From assembly GCF_000715075.1 (NCBI RefSeq), contig NC_134095.1, positions 8,418,722 through 8,482,721 on the forward strand: a DNA stretch of 64,000 nucleotides. The letters are read 5' to 3'. How positions within the stretch are numbered: the first letter of the stretch is position 1; every line of letters begins with the position of its first letter. Of the stretch, positions 33,960 to 44,905 are shown in pieces. The notes below the pieces were generated by a model. The model did no database searches. It had not been told where the DNA came from and saw only the letters and a list, made by a program, of their open reading frames with translations. The DNA comes from Nicotiana tabacum (lineage: Eukaryota > Streptophyta > Magnoliopsida > Solanales > Solanaceae). A program made the translations under genes and the position numbers.

Positions 33960-34080
33960 TTGATGAAATATTTGCTTTTAGTAAAAAAAAAACCTTACTT
34001 TTAATGAAATATTGCTTTTACTAATTTTTGAGCACACAAAATAACTATAATGATGCCATTATTTATAGGCGAGACAAAAT

Positions 34081-34390
34081 ACATAAAGCGTAGTATAGTA
34101 CTACGTTTTATGGAGTTGTCTTGTCGTTCTAAAAAAGAAGAAAACCATGTGAAAAAGTTGGTTTATTGCAGAAAAATTTAACACATAAAGCGTAGTATAG
34201 TACTACGTTTTATGAAGTTGTCTTGTCGTTCTGAAAAAGATGAAAACCATGTGAAAAAAGCTGGTTTATTGCAAAAAAATTTAACACATAAAGCGTAGTA
34301 TAGTACTACGTTTTATGGAGTTGTCTCGTCGTTCTAAAAAAGATGAAAACCATGTGAAAAAAGCTGGTTTTAGTTATCCTTTGTGCAGTG
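34081..34390. repeat. Three 102-bp direct repeats with dyads, inside the MULE
   Basis: Units start ACATAAAGCGTAGTATAGTA at 34081, 34183 and 34286 and differ by a few bases. Each holds one dyad CGTAGTATAGTACTACG, a variant of the TIR dyad (TAG for CAG). Two copies of TTATCCTTTGTGCAGTGATG follow at about 34375 and 34428, and another half-dyad near 34456. The array lies between the GRF and PMD genes, upstream of the GRF gene start, so it may include its promoter. Confidence 0.85.
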
Positions 34391-34504
34391 ATGGTTTTAG
34401 TTCTATTGTTTGTTTTTCTGTGTACTGTTATCCTTTGTGCAGTGATGGTTTTAGTTCTAGTATAATACTACGTTTTGCAATGTTTGTGTTTCTTGTGTAC
34501 TATA

Positions 34505-35278
34505 GGAGGGGCAGAAAACCACATATGTCCACCGCTGGGCCCATGCTCGCCCGACACATTCTCCTATATAGGTATGCGAGAACAGCAACACTCAACTGTA
34601 CTGGGGTAAACCATCCAGCTGCTGAAGATGATGAAGAAAGCGCATACTCACTTTACTCCCTGAAGTGTTCGGGAACAAGACACACCCGAAAAGCAGGAGC
34701 AGCGCCAACCGCGTGTACCTCTCAATGTGGAGATCCTCAGTCTCGCCGGTAATGTCTGGGTGCAAAAATGCCATATGATCTCTGATGGCTGACAAAGCAA
34801 CGCGACTGCCCCCAGCGTCACCCTGAGGTCTATAACCAGTAAGATTCCCCATCATATCCAAAAACTGTGCACGCGTCATGGATCTAATGTACTGGGGCAG
34901 TGCTACGGCCTGTCCATCTACGCGCAGCCCGTACAAAACCTGAACATCCTCCAGCGTGATGGTGGCCTCTCCAGTGGGCAAGTGAAAAGTGTGCGCCTCC
35001 GGTCGCCACCGCTCTACCAAGGCCGTGATGTGAGACCAATCAAGCTGCATCCGTCCAAGCTCAAAAATCGTATAGAAGCCCGTAGCCTGTAGGCGCGCGA
35101 CTACACAGGCATGGAAATGATGCTACCCAATGAACTCCCACAAATCGTCAGGTCTCCTAGGGCGGAGAGGCTGCATCGATAGCTGTCCCTCTCATACAAA
35201 GGAGGACCTATGGTCGCCCTGCAACACTAGTAGCTGATCCTCGGCATGTCCGGAATGCGCAGGCGGAGGAAAGTCCAT
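34505..35278 (-). pseudogene. Plant mobile domain (PMD, MAIN-like) gene in the MULE, decayed
   Basis: From an ATG at 35278 (MDFPPPAHSGHAEDQLLVLQ) two in-frame stops (about 35194 TGA, about 35129 TAG) precede the longest intact part, 35050-34592. That part has the PMD core: SHITALVERWRPEAHTFHLP, GEATITLEDVQVLYGLRVDG, then FGCVLFPN. After a TGA at about 34592 the frame shifts and continues VAVLAYLYRRMCRASMGP to a TAG near 34505. PMD proteins such as MAIN and MAIL1 act with PP7-like phosphatases in transposon silencing and gene regulation, and PMD relatives are known inside plant transposons. This copy is non-functional. Confidence 0.8.
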
Positions 35279-35307
35279 GTCGTCTACTATAATTTAAACA
35301 AAATTAA

Positions 35308-36440
35308 TTGTGTGTGTTAGCTTAATAAATTAAATAATTAATTATGTTTACAATTGGACTGAATAATTATGTATGGGTTCCAGACTCATTTTTTGAGGCC
35401 CAGTAGCACCGAGTTATCATTAATAATTATGCGTGTCAATTCAACATTTTTAGAATTGTGTGTGTTAGCTTAATAAATTAAATAATTAATTATGTTTATA
35501 ATTGGACTGAATAATTATGTATGGGTTTCAGGCTCATTTTTTGAGGCCCGGTAGCACCGAGTTATCCTTAATTATTATGCGTGTCAATTTCAACATTTTT
35601 AGAATTGTGTGTGTTAGCTTAATAAATTAAATAATTAATTATGTTTACAATTGGACTGAATAATTATGTATGGGTTCCAGGCTCATTTTTTGAGGCCCGG
35701 TAGCACCGAGTTATCCTTAATTATTATTCGTGTCAATTTTAACATTTTTACAATTGTGTGAGTTAGCTTAATAAATTAAATAATTAATTATATTTACAAT
35801 TGGACTGAATAATTATGTATGGGTTCCAGGCTCATTTTTTGAGGCCCGGTAGCACCGAGTTATCCTTAATTATTATTCGTGTCAATTTTAACATTTTTAG
35901 AGTTATGTGTGCTAGCTTAATAAATTAAATAATTAATTATGTTTACAATTGGACTGAATAATTATGTATGAGTTCCAGGCTCAATTTTTAAGGCCCGGTA
36001 GCACCGAGTTATCCTTAATTATTATGCGTGTCAATTTTAATATTTTTAGAATTGTGTGTGCTAGCTTAATAAATTAATAATTAATTATGTTTACAATTGG
36101 ACTGAATAATTATGTATGGGTTCCAGGCTCGATTTTTGAGGCCCGGTAGCACTGAGTTATCCTTAATTATTATGCGTGTCAATTTTAACATTTTTAGAAT
36201 TGTGTGTGCTAACTAATAAATTAAATAATTAATTATGTTTACAATTGGACTGAATAATTATGTATGGGTTCCAGACTCGATTTTTAAGGCCCGGTAGCAC
36301 CGAGTTATCCTTCATTATTATGCGTGTCAATTTTAACATTTTTACAATTGTGTGTGCTAGCTTAATAAATTAAATAATTAATTATGTTTACAATTGGACT
36401 GAATAATTATGTATGGGTTCCAGGCTCAATTTTTGAGTTA
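35308..36440. repeat. 149-bp satellite-like tandem array inside the MULE
   Basis: Seven and a half units of about 149 bp. Landmark words in each are GTTAGCTTAATAAATTAAAT, ACAATTGGACTGAATAATTA and GGCCCGGTAGCACCGAGTTA. Unit starts are near 35311, 35459, 35603, 35752, 35903, 36054, 36200 and 36349. Units are highly alike, so the array has grown or been homogenised recently. Confidence 0.9.
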
Positions 36441-36564
36441 ATTTTACAACATATAGGAATTTGTTACTTTTGTAAGTTTATTGTTATAAATTAAATAATT
36501 AATTTTGTAAAGTGTAATTGGATAGAGTTTGCAATTACTACATACTTAAACTACATAGACCCTA

Positions 36565-36725
36565 CGCTAAAAGACTCTACATTTTACTACGCTAAAAGGC
36601 TCTATATTTTACAACACTAACAAGCTCTATATTTTACAACACTAACAGACTCTATATTTTACTACACTAAAAGGCTCTATATTTTACTACGCTAAAAGGC
36701 TATTTATTTTACTACGCTAAAAGGT
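36565..36725. repeat. 26-28-bp minisatellite in the MULE
   Basis: Six degenerate units of the type AGGCTCTATATTTTACTACG with CTAAA, running up to 36725. The rest to about 37080 is AT-rich and holds no gene. Confidence 0.8.
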
Positions 36726-37198
36726 CACTATTACATATAAAAACAACTAACATAAAATACAAATATGAACAACAAACAAAATAAATAATATTAATTTTTT
36801 AACAATACAAATAATTTATCAAATTTTAACAATTTTTTGTACCAAAGCTAATAAATCAATCCGGGTATAAATAAGATACAAATTTAAACACAAACATAAC
36901 ACAAATTAACATGGAAACACATTAAACAATACAAATATGCATGTACTATACGAGTTTCGACATAAACAAAATTGAAATACCTCGATTTAAGTTTTTTGAA
37001 TTTGATTGAAATCGAATTTTTGCACCCGAAAGAAGGAATCCAAAGTTTGTCTTGTATGTGAGACTTACACTCCTTGCTCTTTAGGTGATGGGTGGGGCCC
37101 AAATTTTTTTTAAGTTTGACGCGGGGGTGGGGGGACCAGCAGAATCGAAGGTGTTTGGTTTTCTTCGGTTCAGTGGTCCAAAGAAGAAGAAGAGGCTA

Positions 37199-37501
37199 TA
37201 TTTTATTGAAGTTGTTCGCAGTATTATACTGCGTTTAAGTATAACGCAGTATAATACTGCGAACAGCTTTAATAAAATATAGGTATAGCATCTTAATAAA
37301 ACACAATATAGTACTGCGAATTACAAAAAAATAATATTTTAAGTAAAACGCAGTACTATACTGCGAATTACTTTAACAGCAAAATTTTCGTTAAAGTAAT
37401 TCGCAGTATAATACTGCGTTTTACTCATTTATGTAACTTTTTTTTTAAAGTAATACAAAAGTATTTTTTGTCCGAAGAATGATTAAAAAAGTTTCGGACT
37501 C
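37199..37501 (-). repeat. Right terminal inverted repeat of the MULE, with dyads
   Basis: The reverse complement of the left end. Dyads CGCAGTAnnnTACTGCG lie at 37217-37233, 37245-37261, 37349-37365 and 37401-37417, plus a degenerate one near 37305. Two long hairpins are possible, 37199-37279 and 37349-37417. The end GGACTC is followed by the target duplication AGCAAAATAA. Confidence 0.85.
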
Positions 37502-37673
37502 AGCAAAATAAATATATAACCAACTCAAACTTATTTGAATGGATTGATAAGGAATTATGTTGTACAATATAATGCGGTGTCCCAAATAGTCCCTCTACAG
37601 ATCTGTGTTGTCTCTGCAGAAAGCAAAGCCTTTAATCCCATTGCCATTTGCATAGCAAAATCAAAAGCCAACA

Positions 37674-40155
37674 ATGATCCATACCCATTCTTCTACTTTT
37701 CTCCTAATCTTTGTCCTTCTTTCTCCAATTTCAATTGCCACTTCCTCATCCCCTTTACCCTTCAACATCTCTCACTTCATTTATCCCAGAATCAACTACT
37801 TCGAACATCCCCAATCTTCACCTCACCCTTTTCTCCAGGTTTGTTCAATTACCCAACCGGGTTTTGCTTAATTACTGTAATTAAATAACTATCATGATTC
37901 TCTAATGTGTTTTACGGTTCTCTTTGGTATATATGTTTTCAGGATGTATTAAAAGGGATTGCTGAGAAAGAGAAATGGGATTTGGAGGACTTGAGAGTTT
38001 CCAAATTGGATGTGAAGAAATTAAAGTTTGGAACTTTAAGGAAGTATGAGTTTCGGGTTCGAATGGGGAAGATGGAATTTGTGTTCTTGATGTCAGATGA
38101 AGTGTCTCAGTGGAAAGACTTTAACTTTCTTAACAAGAATGAATCTGACTTTGAGTCATTGGTTAAAGAGATTGGTTCGAAGGCTACTCTTGATGTCTTG
38201 AAAATTCAAGGTCCATTTGAATTGTATGCTACTGGAGATGATGATTACCTCTCTTTGAACTTACCCGTATGTCTATCTTTATTTATTGTTTCACTTTTCT
38301 TTTGTTAAATTTTATATGTATGGTTGAAATTTTTTAAATTTATGCACACACTAAGGCTGCACCTATTGTCACAAAGGAGTAGTGGATAGCATCCTCTATA
38401 CTTTTATAGGTTAGTGCCCAGACCCCACTTATGAGATTAAATTGGGTTTTTTTTTGTTGTTGTTGAGTAGTGGATAGCACCCTGTTTAGCTCGGGTTCTA
38501 TATATATAGTTTAAATTTTTTAACTTGTACCTACTGTTACAAAGGATTAGCGAGTGTAGTGGTACTCCGCACTTGCTGACTAGAAATTGTAGATCCACCT
38601 CAGATTGATTGCAAATTTGGATTGTGTTGTAATTGAAGTGGAAGTATCTTAAAGATGTAGTATTTGGTTTTTGATTCTAATGTTGGAGTGCCGAATGAAG
38701 TAGTTTTCCATAGTCTTTGTGTATCAAGTTATCACAGGGCAAAACCTTTGAAGTCCTTATGTTCAGCATATTTATAAGTGCTAACCTCCTTGAAGTTTCA
38801 GTTGACTTATCAGATCGAACGGAAGCTGCGATTATATCAGCAAAGTTGTTATAGACTTATCTAGGTTTCGTCCAAAATAGAACCACTACATGTATACATG
38901 CAACTTCTTTAGATGCAAAATGTTTTAGAACTTCTAATCTGTCTCAGGGGAAGAGAACATCAAATTTGTGAATGGATGTGATATATTTCTTGTTCAATCT
39001 ATTTGACTGACTTGAAGCTCTAATGGTGAAAAAATGTCAAACTAGCCTATGTGCACCATGATTGGTTTTCTAGCTGTTAAGTTCGATTACATAATGCGAG
39101 GATATGAATATTATCATATTATACCACGGAGAATTGTGCTTAGACATGGTGCGACATAGCCTGTTTGGATGTTGATGTTTGACATATTCCTTTAATCATT
39201 TAAATTATACTCTTGAAGGGGATGGGTATAGATTTGTGCTTTGATCTCTTCTTGCTAGTCTTGCAGCTACTGTTGCTACAATGTGATTTGTCATCACTTG
39301 ATGCCTTCTTTATGTATTCTGTTCGAACAGTGAAAGTAAGATTTATTATAATCATTACATTTTCATATTGGGCTAATGACATTTTGTTGTTTGCCTTTTT
39401 AACAGCTGAACTCTTCCTATACGGGGTTGAAAAGGATCCTTGTTGGTGAGGGCATCACTGTAGAAGTTAAAGGTGCGGATAAAATATCAATTTTCAACAT
39501 TTCTGCGTTGCTTAAATTGGTAAATGGAAGCATTTTGACCAAGTCGGGAGGTTGTGAATTTGGATATGTTTGGCAATCATCCTGCATACCGTTACTTCCA
39601 GTACATGCTAGTGGATCTGCATCAGTACTTGCATATAGGACCAGAAACCCTGGTTTAAGAATTGAAACTGCCTTTATACCGAGAAGAATCATCAAGTTGC
39701 TAGCTGAAAAATGTTATACAAGGCATATTTACAGAAAGCGGAGCTTGTATAGTGATTTTCTGAGTCAGAAGATAACATTACTCGGAAAAGTTCTAAGGAG
39801 TTTTCTAGGTGGCAGGACGAGTCAGATTGCAACTTTAGATCTTTTAAAAGTGAAAGTTGAAGACTTGACCCTTTTTCGCTTCCAGATGGAGTTGGAAAGA
39901 GGTATTCCCAGCAATGACACATACTGGACTGCTTTGGGGCAGTGGAGAACAAAGCCAGCTGTTGAACGTTCATGGTTTGAAGTAACAGCAAGGTTTGAGG
40001 AAGAGGTCTTGAAGCCGCGTTTCATTAAGAAGGTCAGACCTTTTATTGAAGTAGATTCATCGTCATGGAGTAATTTGATGTCGAATATGTCCTTTACCAA
40101 AATTTCATCTTTTCTTGTCCCTCCAGAGCCTTTAACATTGGATGTTAGATGGTAG
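37674..40155 (+). CDS. TIN1: TUNICAMYCIN INDUCED 1-like secretory protein, three exons
   Basis: Exons 37674-37838, 37943-38266 and 39406-40155, GT-AG borders, both introns in phase 0, give 412 residues. Residues 1-24 (HTHSSTFLLIFVLLSPISIA) form a clear signal peptide. The mature part has DVLKGIAEKEKWDLEDLRVS, SKLDVKKLKFGTLRKYEF and a long C-terminal region with no enzyme motif. It fits my recollection of the plant-specific TIN1 family (Arabidopsis At5g64510, about 420 residues, induced by ER stress and affecting pollen wall), but I could not check this. The frame is intact. A Mutator-like element ends 172 bp before the start codon, within or next to its promoter. Confidence 0.65.
38392..38464 (+). 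mobile_element. 73-bp TS/RTE tail insertion in the TIN1-like intron 2
   Basis: CCCAGACCCCACTTATGAGA and a T run ending TTGTTGTTG is the 3' tail of the TS/RTE family. It is flanked by GAGTAGTGGATAGCA at 38377-38391 and 38465-38479, an exact 15-bp target duplication. Confidence 0.75.
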
Positions 40156-41560
40156 GGGAATTACATCTTTTATTTACTTATTAACCAGTCTCAGCGTGCT
40201 GTAGTGTAGATTCTCAATCTTCCTCACTGTGAAGATTGAAAATGGTTGCCGGATTTGTACATCATATCGCTTGTAAATTGAAAGTGAATGGAAAGGAATG
40301 AGTAACTCTATTTTGTAAATCTGAAGGAGTGACAGTTAATCGAGATTGAAAAAGTCCTTGTATTACGTAAGTTTATGATAATAACTGAACACTTGCTCTC
40401 GATATTGCTCTAAATGAAAGCTTGTTTTAAGTATGTGAATTGCTCTAATTACGTAAACTTGCTAAAGGAATCTCTAAGATGGTCTGTCTCGTCTTAGCCT
40501 ATGCCCAAGTTCACATCAAATGATGCTTGTTTTCCTAGCCCTTCTAATTTGTTGCCTCCTAACCTATCTTTTGTGGAGACATATTAGAGAGATATACAGT
40601 CTCTTAGGGTCGATCAGATGAGTTGTTAGGATTCTGCAATTAGCATGTGGGCCAGAAACAGGATCTGACATCATAGCCTCCTGTTTCCTCAGTTCATCCT
40701 GTGGTAACTAGAGGACGAATATGAGATACTGTTCATGTAATATGTGACCTTAAATTCTGTCAGTAGAAAACTGCAGATTTTAAAGTAGGTGGTTCCAGGA
40801 TGTTAATTTTCCGGGTACCCTTGGTTTCTAACACGTTTGCTTCGTCTATGGGATTGTCTGACTCAATCCAATTTCGGCACAGTTCATGGATACTTCAACC
40901 AGTTAGTTGTTTTTTTTGCTACTTTATCCAAGCTCTGGTATTGAAAGAAGTAAAAAAGAAGAAGAAATGCACTTTGCCTTTTTCCTAATAACTAGACATT
41001 CAACATTTAATTAAGCGAGGAATAGTTTAGCAATGAAGAACTTAGAGTGAAGGTTTAATGTATTACATTAGGTTGTCACAGTTTACTTGGATCAAATAAC
41101 AACTCAAGTCTCAAATTTCATGCCCATGTTAATACCTGCTGTTATTGCATTTTACTTCTCCTTCCTCCTCACCCTCTCCCTTCCCAAAAAGAAAAGGGAA
41201 AAATTATTTTATATTGTGATGTATTGTTTAGTTCCTCCGTTCCAATCAATTCAGTTGAGGTAATATTGGAAGACACCAATGCTTGGAAAATGTTCTTCGA
41301 TGGAGCTGTGAACGCAAAAGGTGTATGGGTGTTAACCGTACTTCATATTTGGAGTGCCATGCTGTAGCTAAGCCTAAAACCATATTGCCAGGATTTTTCT
41401 CCTAGATACACTTTGGGTGTGCTAGATACTATGATCATTTGCATTTCTGAACACTTGATCAACTAAAAATACTGAGTGCAGGACTACATGGAGACTAGGG
41501 AAATAAGTACATTGTTATTATATTATATAATTTAGGTCAAACACTAAGGAAGAATATTTC
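40156..41560. other. Intergenic region between TIN1-like and NPF genes
   Basis: Convergent 3' flanks. No further gene or clear repeat; short frames such as 40800-40988 lack any sign of coding. Confidence 0.5.
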
Positions 41561-43444
41561 TTAAACGCCACATGTTTCCATTTTCCCCTTGGCCTTCTTA
41601 TCAGAGGTAGCATCTTCTCGATTCAGTTCTAGCTTCTTATATTTATACCAAGATGCACACAGTAAATAAAACCCAAAGTTCAGCACACTGACTCCTGCTA
41701 GCAACCAATAGAAGTAGTCGAGCTTGTCTCTGTTCAAGTTGTTATTAGCTAACCAGCCACCACTCACCTTGTTAATTACACTCACCACCAATGAGCTTGT
41801 GAAGTACCCAAATGCCAGAGAAGACCAAGAAATGGCCATACTCAGTGATTTCATGCCTGATGTGCTCTCTGCATAAAAGAAATCAAGCAACCCCACCAAT
41901 GTAAATATTTCAGCTGTTGCAAATATTACGTATTGGTATCCGAGCCAGAACACACTCATAGGTAATGGACTGGCTGAATCAACCATGTTGTGCTCAATGG
42001 CAACTGATTTCCTGTGACTTTCTACAACTGCAGCTACTGCCATAGAAACTGCTGTAATTACTAGTCCAACACCTATACGTTGGAGTTGTCGAATCCCAGA
42101 AGGGATCTCTGTAAGTTTTCTTGCTATTGGAACGAAAATACGATCATAGACTGGGATCAGGAAGAGTTGGAACAATTGTGGAATTACAGTTATTGAAGGC
42201 CCTGGGATCTCAAAGTTTCGGATTTTTCTGTTCATTGTTAGACTTTGCTGAATAGTGAAGGTCTGGAGTTGAGCCATGCAAGTGTTCATGAAGACAGTGC
42301 TCAGTATTATTGGGAGCATTCGGACTACAATCTTTGTTTCTTCAACTTGTGAAATAGTGCAGAGGCTCCATTGTCCATGTGCACTTGATGTAGATGCTTC
42401 TTGTTTTGTCCTCAGTATGGCTGCCCTGTCCAAAAATCTGTACATATTGTGGGAATTTGGTTAGCTGGAGCAATATATCAACCAAAAGATCAGAAAAAGA
42501 GTGATGTTAAGTACTTGAATTGATCAGTCCTTTGAAGAATCTCTGTTCCATTTTCAGGTTCTCTACTCTTGATCTGATGTAAATCTTCTTTGTTTTGTGG
42601 TAATGGGAGATTTCTGTTTCTAAAAGCTGCAACAAAAACCTGCGTGATACGCATAAGAGGGCTTCCTTTAGGAATGTTGTTTCTGTAAAATGGTTTTCCC
42701 ATGGTTAAGAGCAGGATTGCCAAACCAACTGCTATACAGCAGACACCAAAAGACCAATCCCATCCTTGGCTATCACTTATCCAGACTAAAAATGTAACAC
42801 CAAGCATGACTCCAACGGTGATAAAGAACAGTAGCCAATTGAAGTAACTTGATAACTTAGCAGCCTCTTTCGGATCCTTTTCATCAAATTGATCGGCACC
42901 CAAAGATGGCAAAGCTGCTTTGACACCACTGTTTCCGAGTGCTATTAGATAAATGCCTCCATACAAGATTGCCAATTGGCCTATATCTGCAGATTCACAT
43001 TGATTGCTTTGGCTTAAGGGTACATTCTTGCAAGGAAATGGTCTCAGTTGGCTGAAATGTGCTTGAACAGCTAGAAGTGCATATCCCTAACAAATGAAAG
43101 AATGATCAAAGTCAAATCTTGATTCTGCATAGACTCTTTTTATTTTCTTGCTTAGCCAAGAGGTAGAAATAAGAAATACCAAGACTTGAATGCTGCCAAA
43201 CAGAACATAAGTCTTGAATCTGGAGAAGTAAGTATCTGAGAGAAAGGCTCCAAATAATGAGAGCAAGAATGCGGTTCCCATGAAATTTGTGACAGTAGTG
43301 GCAGATTTTGTTAAGCTGAAGTTCATATACCCATAAAAGTAAGTCACCAGGCTTACACCAATTGAAGTAAAAGCCATGGTATCAATCCCTGCCACAGCTG
43401 CATGATCAGAAGCTAAAATATCAAAACTCAGAAGTTTGGATGAG

Positions 43445-43628
43445 CCTTAGAGGGGAGCGTTGGAGCAACGGTAAAGTTGTTTCTGTGTGACCTATAGAAC
43501 ACAGGTTCGAGTCGTGGAAGCAGCCACTAATGCTTGCATTAGGGTAGGTTGTCTACATCACACCCTTTAAGGTGCGGCCCTTCCCCAGACCCTATGCGGG
43601 ATGCTTTGTGCATCGGGTGCACTTTTAA
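43445..43628 (+). mobile_element. Au-like tRNA-derived SINE in NPF copy 1 intron
   Basis: It has a pol III A box (GGAGCAACGGTAAAG), a B box (GGTTCGAGTC, about 43504), and the Au-family body (TTGCATTAGGGTAGG, TCACACCC, GGTGCGGCCCTTCCCC). It is flanked by AAGTTTGGATGAG (43432) and AAGTCCGGATGAG (43629), an imperfect target duplication. It is antisense to the host gene. Confidence 0.85.
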
Positions 43629-43837
43629 AAGTCCGGATGAGGACCCAACATTAGGTAAATCAAGAATAAAGATAAATTTGACTCTACCATATTAAGAGCA
43701 GGCCTGAATTTTGCTTTTAAATAAACACAAAAAACAAGCTCATCAGGTGAGGATTGACCAAAACCATATTAGGAGACAATAGCTAACACCTTTTATCTAC
43801 ATATCGTGATTCGTGAAGGTAAGACTTTGTGGGAACA

Positions 43838-43997
43838 TTTTATTTTGTGTCTCATACAACTGACACTAGTTGTATGAGACAACTTTTTTGTCTCATAGTT
43901 TTGTGGACCCAGAAGTGTAAGATTGGGGTCCACAAATTTGTGAGACAAAAAGGAGCCTCATACAACTAATGTAAGTTGTATGAGACACAAAATAAAA
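43838..43997. mobile_element. 160-bp foldback MITE in NPF copy 1 intron
   Basis: TTTTATTTTGTGTCTCATAC at the left end is the exact complement of the right end GTATGAGACACAAAATAAAA. Inner words (GTCTCATA, GTGGACCC/GGGTCCAC) also pair, so the whole element is almost one hairpin. Confidence 0.85.
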
Positions 43998-44634
43998 CTT
44001 CTAGACTTTCTTAATATACAGGTGTGAGTCAGCCTAACCCCTACTAGTGTAAGGAGGTATTATACCTAAATTTTTGTAAAGGAATACTGTTCAATTAGAT
44101 ACTTGAACAGTTGAAAGATATGCTTACCATACACAAAAAGAGCTGCTCTAGTTCCGCCCTTCCTTGGTAGTTGCTGTGCTTCAGTCTTGATATCTCTGCA
44201 AATTCCCTGCAACATGCAACAAGTAACAAATGAAACTACTTAGCCAAATATTCGTAAGACACAATTGCAAAGGCAACTTACCATTTCGATCGTAGCTTTT
44301 GTATTGCAAGCCAAACGCAAGACTTGCAAGCTTAAATGCTATTGCTCTCCTCTTATAAGTATAGGGAATGGACGTAAAATATCTTTTCTCACAGAGTAAC
44401 AAATTAATTCTGTGAGAAGGAATCAGATAATCTATGTATTTGATAAACTCAGCTGAGAGTGTTTTTGTAATCTGTCTGCCATAAATAAAGTACTACTGAT
44501 AATGTTAACATTACATCTTTTTATAACTTGACAAGTTGACCTAAACACGTACGGATAATCACATTAATTATTTGGTTTGGTTTTATGATGCCGTCCCTCA
44601 AAGCGACCTTCGTAAGAAGTAGTACTAGATACTA

Positions 44635-44905
44635 CTCCATCTGTCTCATATTATGTGTCATGTTTCTCTTTTACACGCATTTAGGAAAGGGATTGGACTA
44701 TTATACCCTTATTTATGTCTTAAGATATAATCTCTTTTCATTGAATATTTATTTTATGTACGTGTTATCTCAATCTTCAAGAACAGTTATTACTAAGGGT
44801 AAAAAAGAAAAAAAAACAATCAATTTTGTCTTGAACTTCTAAAATGACAAAAAATTGAGACAACTATTTTTAGTAACCATGACTATAAATATGAGACGGA
44901 GGGAG
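44635..44905. mobile_element. Stowaway MITE upstream of NPF copy 1
   Basis: The left end CTCCATCTGTCTCATATTAT and right end TATAAATATGAGACGGAGGGAG are inverted repeats, flanked by TA at 44633-44634 and 44906-44907. It lies about 350 bp upstream of the start codon of NPF copy 1. Confidence 0.88.

Larger units (their letters stand above)
29982..37501. mobile_element. Mutator-like element (MULE), 7.5 kb, with accessory genes
   Basis: The ends are inverted repeats of at least 200 bp that start GAGTCCGAAACTTTTTTAAT on both sides and are flanked by AGCAAAATAA (29972-29981 and 37502-37511), the 9-10-bp duplication expected of Mutator. Inside are a broken MULE transposase (+, 30462-33270), an intact GRF-finger gene (-, 33959-33492), a broken PMD gene (-, 35278-34505), a three-copy 102-bp repeat, a 149-bp satellite-like array and a 26-28-bp minisatellite. 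A 17-bp dyad recurs throughout. The clean duplication means the insertion boundaries are exact. Its right end lies 172 bp from the start codon of the next gene. Confidence 0.88.
41561..44284 (-). pseudogene. NRT1/PTR-family (NPF) transporter, copy 1, one-base frameshift
   Basis: Exons on the minus strand: 44284-44282 (the ATG alone), 44206-44128, 43397-43180, 43087-42515 and 42437-41561. Motifs: GGTRAALFVYAVAGIDTMAF, TVTNFMGTAFLLSLFGAFLSDTY, the FDEKDPKEAAKLSSYFNW loop, and FFYAESTSGMKSLSMAISW near the end; about 12 membrane segments fit the proton-coupled peptide/nitrate/hormone carriers of the plasma membrane or tonoplast. The subfamily is uncertain, perhaps NPF4. At the start of exon 4 (43080-43081) an extra base relative to the copy at 53768-56126 throws the frame (stop about 90 bp later); without it the length would be 582 residues. 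The other exons are open. Either a young pseudogene or a sequence error. Confidence 0.75.

Noticed and set aside
43460..43530. Possible tRNA gene
   Set aside because: A and B boxes are present, but no cloverleaf with anticodon and acceptor stem can be drawn; the body and tail are those of a SINE.
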